Of a DNA stretch of 64,000 bases, positions 56,823 to 64,000 are shown one piece after another (the stretch's first letter is position 1; every line of letters begins with the position of its first letter). Position numbers and translations under genes: made by a program. Origin of the DNA: Isoetes taiwanensis (lineage: Eukaryota; Streptophyta; Lycopodiopsida; Isoetales; Isoetaceae); the NCBI GenBank assembly GCA_021234155.1, contig JAJEKV010000010.1:21536833-21600832 (forward strand), read 5' to 3'. The notes beneath the pieces were generated by a model, which did no database searches, was not told where the DNA came from, and worked only from the letters and a program-made list of their open reading frames with translations.

Positions 56823-59800
56823 AGTCAGCTTTCGTAACTTCTCCTCTCTGCCTAGACTGTCGTGGTTCTCTTCTTATGTACAAAAGAAAACTACCATTCT
56901 AGGGAAAGGGACGTCTGTTTTGGCACCACGCCAGTTTTGGATCCGCTCTTTCTGTGGCCTGTGCTTTTTATAGCACAGGCTCTCGTTTTGGCTTTGTCAT
57001 CTATATATACTCTGTTGTTTGCTTCTTTCCTTCATCGGCATTTCCTCTGAGCTGAATTCTTTGTTATGCAGAGAGTTTTCTACTTCATCAATTCCTAGCA
57101 CATGTACTGCTGCTTGGTAATGCATCTATTGGATTGGTCTTAAGGTGGCGCCTGCACCTCATGGGTCGATGGTACTGCCCTGATGAGTCGATCCCTTAAT
57201 AAATCTGTCTGTGCTTGCCTCTTATCTCTTCCTTTCTCCTTCCTAGATTGCTTATCTCTATGTTTCTTCATCTTGTATGTCCATTGTGCGCATCCTGCCG
57301 ACCTTTCAGCCGCCCCATCCCCTTTTTGTTCTTATCCTGGGTCTTGATTGTAGATTGGCCTTGCTATCAGTCGCCTCAGCTCTCTGGCCTCCTGTTCTCT
57401 GTTGTTTTTTCAGCCTTTTCTTTCCGTCTGTACCATGGCTGCAATTACCTCTGTCTTTCTCTTGCCTTCTTTTTTCCCATCTTAGGTGCATCCAGCCTAT
57501 CCAACTGCCTTCCTTGACCTGCATCCAGCCTATCCAACTGCCCTAGCATCGCCAAGCTGGGCGAAATTGGTTTTGTTGTCTTCTTACTTTTCCCTTTCCT
57601 AGATAGTTTGGTGATTTAAGTATGTTGGGATTCTTAGCTTGTTGTTAAAGATGCTTTCTTAGTCTTAGGCAGAGTCTTGCACAAGATAGAAATGCGTTCT
57701 TAGTAGTAGGCAGAGTCTTGTACAAGGTAGAGCATATTGTGGTAGTTTTTTTTTAATTAATGCTTTTTGTTCTTATCTAGATATTCATTCTTGTAGTTGT
57801 CGATTTACTTTTTCTTCTGATTCTTATCATACTTGATCAGTAGTATGTGTACTCGATTCTTGCTTTTCTGTTTTTTTAAGGTTTGTAGTGATGAATCATT
57901 TTGAGTTCGATCTAAGAGGTTTTTTGCTCTATACAGGTGGAACCGGCATTCTTGAGTCTAGAATTTGATTTCGCACTAGAACTGCTAGCTCTTGGGATTG
58001 TGAAATGACCCATCCATTGTTCTCTGAATTTCAAGCTGATATGCTCGATTTGGTCTAGGTTCTTTGTATCCTTCAAGTTCTCGTCTAGCTATGCGAAACC
58101 TCCATACATTTCTCTGATGACATGCCCAATTAGCATCAGCTTTGGCGACCGCCATTTTCTCAGAGGTTTTTATTAGGGGATACTTGGTCCTAGTATTGTA
58201 TGGTCCATTTAAGTATGTTATTTATTTGGCTTTACTAAGAATTTGTTGTTGGCTTTGTGGCCAGCTTTGTGGTTTGTAACCTGTGATTGCTGGTTCGATT
58301 CCCTCCAATGGTCAAATATTTTATTCCCTTTTTTCTTGAGTTTCTTTCTTGTTTATATGGCATAAACTAGACAACGATATTTTTCTTTGATCTTTTTTCA
58401 CTACATGTTCGTGTTTTGATATTCTCATTGATCACCTTCACATCATGCGCTAGATTATATATTTTGTTTTCGTGGAAATCTAGTTGGTCAGTACGGGGTC
58501 TCATTCATCATTTATATCCGAAATAAATTATGGTGCCCGTCGTTGCCGGGCTTTACTACAATTTGAAAGGGTGATTGTTTGATTGTTGGCCAAAATAAAG
58601 AATATGTCAATTTTTGTATTTGACATGATGCTAAAAAGAAAAGAAAGTGTGAATGTGAGCGCGGATGTGAGGGGCAGTATTGCATGTTTTGTGCTGATTT
58701 GATTCTAAAAATTATACTTTAACTTAGTTTATTGGGTTTTAGCTTTATAGCTTAAGCACATGCATGAATTGTTCAAGGTTCAACTGACCCTTAGTTTTAA
58801 AGTTTAAGCACCTGCATGAATTGTTTCAAGGTTCAGCTGACTGGGTGGTTAAGCTTCAACTGACTGGGTGGGCTAGTGTGAAAGTAGAGGATGGTGTATG
58901 CCACAATTAAACAGAAAGATTATAATGTAACCAAAGTAGAATGATCACTGGCTGGATTGGTTGGATTGTCAAGATCAATTCCCTACTTAATTTTCCTGAG
59001 GAGATCTCATCAATTAGTCTTTAGAATAAGCCAATGACAACATAAAAAAGGTACATATTGTTTCATCCCTCTAAATATATATGTAGGCAAGGACATATAT
59101 GTACCAAAAGAAGTGCCTGTTTAATTTGGATGTGGAAAACGTGATCATTATGCTTATTTGGGGCAAGGTGGCAATGTGGATAAATGTGGCATTCATAAAA
59201 GGGTGCAGATGTATAATAAAATCATAAAATGTAGGCGCCCTTAGTTACTTAAGATTGTGTTAGCCATTGTGGGCTTGAGGATTGTGTTAGCCATTGTGGG
59301 TTTGAGGATTGATGTAATCTAATGTCAATGGTAATGGGATCTTGAGTTTCACATCCGCTCTATTTTCTAATTTTCAAGCATCCAAGCATCTGCTATAATC
59401 ATAGAAAAATACAGGAAACATGCAGAAAAAAATGCAAGAATATTCATCGACCTTATAAGGATTGTTGCAATTTAATGTGTCAATTAGTAATGAGATCTTA
59501 AGTTTTACATCTGCATGTTGTTGCAATTCATCTTTGTCCATCTTCTATACCTCTATTTTCTAATTTCCAAGCATCCAAGCATCTGTTATAATCATAGAAA
59601 AATACAGGAAACATTGTAGAAAAAAATGTAAATGACACTTACAGCCAGCTAACACCTATGAAGCAATGTAATTCTGCTAACTCGTATAATTAAATTCGAA
59701 AGAAACATTCTGTAATAGAAAATACAATTTGATTTATGAAGAGGACACATCCATCATGCAATATTCAACATTCATCAAATATTCTAGAGAATTTACCAAA

Positions 59801-60474
59801 TAAGAAATGCAGGTTGAAACATACATTTTCTATATTGTGTAGGACATGATGAAACCACGATGAAGCAACTAAGAAATACCATGCAAGAATACAAATATCC
59901 AAGCATGCATCGCTAGCAAGCTGTGGAGAAACATAGTGGGTCTGATCTATATGCTGCAATCTTTTGCCTCAAAGGTTCCATTACACAAATAACAAATATA
60001 ATCGTGCCATCTGGATATTGCTATTTCTTAATTTATAAAAGGCAAAAATTAAGCACCTAAAGATGATCAACAGGGATGCATGCTTTGCATATAGAATAAG
60101 AAATGCAAACAGGCCTTATGTAGCATGGCTGGATGCTTACTGTATCTACAAACCACAAACCATGATAGTCGTGGCCTCCATGCTGTCCTCTATATTGTCA
60201 GAATGAGCACAAAAGGTTCTGCATGGATATGAGAAACATGCTCACATGTGTGGCAATGCATCTAGCAAAAAGATATGCTCAAATGCCAATTCCCTCATAA
60301 ATTTAGAGCCTAAAATTTTAAATCTATTCTCCTGTCCGCACTTGTATGTAAACTGATAAGAACTCAATCTGTAGATTCGATCAAGTTGTTAAAGCATTAG
60401 ATAGAATTGCTTCCAAATAATTACTACAGAGCAGCCATGCATTCTGTTCCAGTCAAAGGGCCAATACCATAGAG
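56823..60474. other. Intergenic region with local duplications
   Basis: No gene recognised. Pyrimidine-rich around 57,215-57,480. CTGCATCCAGCCTATCCAAC is duplicated at about 57,519. A unit with AAGCACATGCATGAATTGTT repeats at about 58,755-58,830. A unit of about 190 bases containing CAAGCATCCAAGCATCTG occurs twice at about 59,290-59,640. Confidence 0.5.
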
Positions 60475-60984
60475 GAAGGAAGGAAGTATATTTTAACGTC
60501 CGCGGGGGCCAAACTTGACCTATGAGACGGTACATGCAGTACACAAAGCAGATAAAACCACACCAAAAAGACAAATGCTACTATACAATGTGTCCCTACT
60601 ACTGGGATAAAAAAACCCGCACATGGGAGGAAAGACCCTGGTAGTAGGCTCTCAGATCCCTTGTCCTGTAAGGGATTCTCTGACGGTAGAGACTTGCAAA
60701 ATGTAGGATGCGAGACGTGCAACCATTGGCGATGCCAGCAATTGATGTAGCGGTGCCGCAAAGCATCTAAGATCAGCATGTGTCGCTCGGATATGCATAC
60801 ATGCCGGACACTCTTGCAGAGCATGGTGCTCATCCTCTACTGTCCGCATGTGGCAACACTGGCATATTCTCTCATGCCGGGGGATTCTCTACCCTCCATC
60901 TGTAGTCCAACGACCTGTTTCAATTATGAGATGATGGTGCCGGACATCCCGTGATACCAGTGCTTCTTGCTCGCTAATGCGCGC
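60475..60984 (-). pseudogene. 3' piece of the twin-primed LINE: C-terminal Cys/His region and 3' UTR
   Basis: The minus-strand frame reads LIIETGRW, then CHMRTVEDEHHALQECPACMHIR, matching the C-terminus of the LINE at 8,121-9,436. The 3' UTR shares GCGGACGTTAAAA with the other copies. The tail is AAGGAAGGAAGG on the plus strand, differing from the ATTCT tails of other copies. Confidence 0.85.
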
Positions 60985-62499
60985 CATGGCAAGCGAGGAT
61001 ATGGAGGGGTGGCATGCTACTTCAAAGATGCTATAGCAGCCACAGTCTCGCTCCACAAGGCTGACAGACTTAACCGCTACCTGTGGGTGAGAGTACTGGA
61101 GCCTCAGCATCGTCCATTGTTTATTGCATGCTGTTATATACCCCATGCAGCCTCTAAGTTCTACCAGGTCCAGGAGGCAGACACGGATGTACAAATGCCT
61201 TATAGAGATCTGTATGATGACATAGAGCAATATCGCCAGCAAGGGCATGTGCTCTTGTTAGGAGATTTCAATGCCCTTTGCCGCAGTACCGCAATCGGTT
61301 ACCTTCCGTGGAGAGGCCGATTCTCGACCCACTGCTTGAAAGCTTGCACCCCAACATGCTAGACAGGTCTCAAAGATACAAATACCAACGCCTTTGGAAG
61401 GGAGTTGGTTCAACTCTGTCAGGTCTTTGACATGGTGGTGTGCAATGGTATGATCAGATGGCCGCAATCAGGGAGTTTTACTTGCAAGAGCGATAGACAT
61501 GATGGTGGAGCTAGCGTGGTAGACTATCTCCTTGCTCCAGTGGTAGGACTTGACATGATCAGCGAGCTCTCAATTGGCACACGAACAGGAGATGGGGAGG
61601 CTTTGTCGGACCACTATCCACTTTATGTCACTTTGGATTGGGAGCACTCAGTAGCGCAATCACAGAGTAGAAACCATCAGGGGTTGAGATACACCCCCGA
61701 CTACCGAAAGCAAGCAGAATATGAGTCTGTGTTGGAACGTGAACTGCAGGGGATTGATGCCCTTTGCACATTACATGATAGGTGGGAGTGGCTTGTAAAC
61801 GCCTTACTCACAGCAGCTAGTGCATGCTTTGCAGCGAGGGATCGCTCGCGAATGGACACTGCGCAGTTCCCTCAGAATCCCTAGTTTGATGCTGAGTGCA
61901 AGGCTCTAAAGACCCAGCTGCGCCTCGTCTCAGATCCACAACTGTGGCAGCAAGCCATTCGGGACTATAGAGCATTCTTGAAATCCAAAAAGCATGCATA
62001 CATTGCAGACCATCGGCAGCGCATGTTTGATTTGTTGATGACCGAGCCGAAAGCCTTCTGGCGTAGGGTGTTGTACAAGAGGCATCAACCACCCGGCAAT
62101 ATTACCATAGACCAGTGGAGGCATCGCCTGGAGGAGTTGTATGATCCCCGGGAGGGCAAACTTTGGGGGTTCCGCATCGTAGGAGAAATGCCGCAGCTCA
62201 CGGAGGAAGACATCCAACGGGGCCTTAGACACATGGCTAATGGCAAAGCCGGGGACTTGCGGGGACTTCAAGCCGAAGTTATTGAAATGGGGTGGGCCAG
62301 GCTTGCTAGGGCCTCGGCGGCGATCATTAACCGGGCCATAAGGGAGGGCCTCCCGGGGGAGTGGATGGTTAGCAAGGTCACCTCAATTCATAAGACAGGT
62401 AATAGGGATGATTCGGCGGACTACCGCATGATCGTGGTGAGCCCATTACTCGCAAAGCTTTTAGCAGGTGTGGTGGAGAAGAAAACTTCGGTGGGCTGA
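60985..62499 (+). pseudogene. LINE endonuclease and start of reverse transcriptase
   Basis: One frame runs through with stops at 61,360-61,362 and 61,882-61,884. It holds endonuclease motifs GGVACYFKDAI, then LLGDFNAL (about 61,260) and ALSDHYPLYVTLD (about 61,600-61,635). A linker follows, then RT begins with ITIDQWRHRLEELYD, then DIQRGLRHMANGKAGDLRGLQ (about 62,210-62,275), GLPGEWMVSKVTSIHKTGN and DYRMIVVSPLLAKLLAGV. The endonuclease nicks the target. The N-terminal part of the endonuclease is missing, so the LINE is 5'-truncated. Confidence 0.88.
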
Positions 62500-63835
62500 G
62501 GAAGCTTTCGAGTCGTCGCGATTGGCCCGGCAGGGGTTTAAGCCCGCCCACTCCCAATCGACCATATATTCACTCTCGGGATCCTTATGGAAGCTACTTG
62601 CAATGCGCGACGGATCCATGCTTCTTTGTTTCGTGGAGATTTCAAGGCGGCATATGATATGATACGGTCCCCCTCGGGACTTGTTGTGGCGGCATTTGCG
62701 GTATGCCCCACATGACTTACAAAATGTCATCTATAGACTCTATGATGGGATATATGCTGCATTGCCTGCATCAGATCAGCGAGTTGCTAGCACCATAGGG
62801 GTTAAACAGGGATGTCCGTTATCTCCAATTCTCTTTGGTCTCTACTTTGACAAGTTGAAGACCGGATGCAAGAACATGGGAAGGTGGGGCCGCAGCTACC
62901 GAGGGCATACAATATAAGGCAATTGCTCTATGCAGACGATGTAAACTTGCTATCCCATACAAATTTCGGAGTATGCAAAATTTAAGATTTGAACGCTCTT
63001 AGTGGGTTACGTGACACAAGCTGAATGACGGTGAACCTGCGAGAAAACTAAGCTCCTAGCGGGTCCTCACAAAGATGATATCCCGGATCTCTATTACAGG
63101 GACGAAGGTGGATGTTGTAAGGACCTTCAAGTATCTAGGAATCAACTTTTGCGCTAGCATGTTATGGGATGACTGTGTGGAAAGACGGGTTAGCGCGGGA
63201 TGGAAAGCCTTGTATGCTATGCAGAATAGCTGCTACAGAATAGACCTATGTGACTGGGCACGTAGAGCACACCTGCTCGAGCACTTCGTTGAGCCGGTAT
63301 TGTTGTATGGGGTAGAGGTCCGGGGTCCAAAGAATTAGCAAGAACACCGGGATAAGCTAGAGAGGGTGCAAAAGGCCTTCTTAACATACAGCCTAGGTAT
63401 CAAGGACACGGTGCCTTATCAGATTTTGCTATATGAGACTGGGTTCTGGCCCCTGCAACATTCCGCTATGCGCAGACATCTTGCATATTTCCAATAGGTC
63501 ACCAGCATGGATGCACAACGTCTTCCCCCGAGGGCTTTGTTATTGGCACAAGAGCCACAACGACTGAACAGAGTATGGCAGGAGCACTATCAGGGATGGT
63601 TCGCAACGTGTTCTATAGACTACCAGCAGATTGTGGCTATGCCTGATGCCCAGGGACAGGCTGCACACCTGAATGAGCGCTTCACCACCACTCTGTGGGA
63701 TGCAGCCACTCGTGCAAAGCCTAAAACAGAGCACTACCACATGCAAGTTAATCCAACATTGGAACATGGCCTACACCAGTACTTGAAAGCGCATATATCT
63801 ATGAAGAAACGAAGAGCTATTGCCTCCGTGAAGGG
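62500..63835 (+). pseudogene. LINE reverse transcriptase, catalytic part to near the C-terminus
   Basis: Frames switch several times. They contain WRHLRYAPHDLQNVIYRLYD and IGVKQGCPLSPILFGLYFDK (about 62,690-62,860), the intact catalytic box QLLYADDVNLL (YADD at 62,929-62,940), TFKYLGINF (about 63,124-63,150), EPVLLYGVEVRG and VPYQILLYETGFWPL. The text ends with HISMKKRRAIASV near 63,833. The GCPLSP-x-LFG-x-Y form differs from plant L1 and resembles LINEs I associate with algae and seedless plants (tentative). Confidence 0.85.
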
Positions 63836-64000
63836 GAATCCCCTACAGTTCCATGAGAAGTCGGAGATACTGTCCCTATGCTGCCTGTGGCAGTTGTCCT
63901 GCACCAGCTCCCGAGGAGGTTGCAGGGGCAGTTCTAGGTGGTGCCCGAGCACTGGGTCCTGGCTGTTGCATCTGGTTTGCCATCTCGGAGGTGAAAGGTC
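63836..64000. other. Right flank of the twin-primed LINE
   Basis: No similarity to the other LINE copies; no feature recognised before the window ends. Confidence 0.35.

Larger units (their letters stand above)
60475..63835. mobile_element. LINE with 5' inversion (twin-primed insertion)
   Basis: Two pieces of one LINE family lie head to head. The 3' piece (60,475-60,984) is on the minus strand, from RISEQEALVSRDVRHHHLI through TVEDEHHALQECP to the 3' UTR and a TTCC-type tail. The 5' piece (about 60,985-63,835) is on the plus strand and runs from the endonuclease to the region ending KKRRAIASV. In LINE coordinates the plus piece ends where the minus piece starts, within about a codon, by comparison with the colinear copy at 8,121-9,436 (IASIQDSAHHLRIETGRW). 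This is the expected product of twin priming. Confidence 0.82.

Noticed and set aside
57215-57546. Overlapping ORFs of 100 and 89 codons with hydrophobic composition
   Set aside because: The region is a pyrimidine-rich tract; the Leu/Phe/Ser-rich translations reflect base composition.
58255-58310. tRNA-like T-arm (GGTTCGATTCC) at about 58,293
   Set aside because: The flanking bases do not pair as a T-stem, and no matching acceptor stem, D-arm or anticodon arm could be folded around it.

Overview
The window is nuclear DNA of a land plant. The only clearly intact host gene is a 16-exon MAP kinase kinase kinase of the NPK1/ANP type. The rest is mostly nested transposable elements of plant type: Ty3/gypsy LTR elements with plant-style features, a plant L1 LINE, a second LINE family, a MULE, a CACTA end and small inverted-repeat elements. 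The second LINE family and the low gene density would fit a seedless plant or gymnosperm with a large genome, but I cannot name the species.

Layout. 1-13,880: a Ty3/gypsy chromovirus on the + strand. The left LTR is cut by the window edge, and the right LTR (12,296-13,880) is complete with matching TGTGACG/CGTCACA ends. Between the primer-binding site and gag-pol it carries three extra reading frames. The first (1785-3047) ends in a full-length histone H3 core domain. Pol is broken by a LINE inserted at 8121-9436 and by a frameshift in integrase; integrase ends in a chromodomain. 13,881-17,310: no gene recognised, with a roughly 290-bp tandem repeat at 15,721-16,459. 17,311-20,812: the ANP-type kinase gene. 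21,209-24,395: a cluster of inverted-repeat elements (two related TIR elements, each beside a short foldback element, plus a deleted MULE keeping a transposase zinc knuckle). 24,814-25,690: a broken histone H3-like gene whose core resembles centromeric H3. 25,691-33,250: AT-rich DNA with fragments, microsatellites and a SET-like remnant. 33,251-39,200: a plant L1 LINE on the - strand. 40,131-43,032: a long hairpin element and one end of a CACTA element. 43,864-45,074: a 5'-truncated LINE whose empty site is visible elsewhere in the window. 50,450-56,719: a second LTR retrotransposon with 5-bp target duplication AGAGC, lacking recognisable RNase H and integrase. 60,475-63,835: a LINE with a 5' inversion typical of twin priming.

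Most notable: two separate histone H3-derived coding sequences in 64 kb. One is fused into a retrotransposon ORF and the other is a decayed CENH3-like gene. The retrotransposon with an H3 core near its 5' end and a chromodomain at the end of its integrase is the best candidate for an undescribed system. All readings are by eye; no database search was possible.
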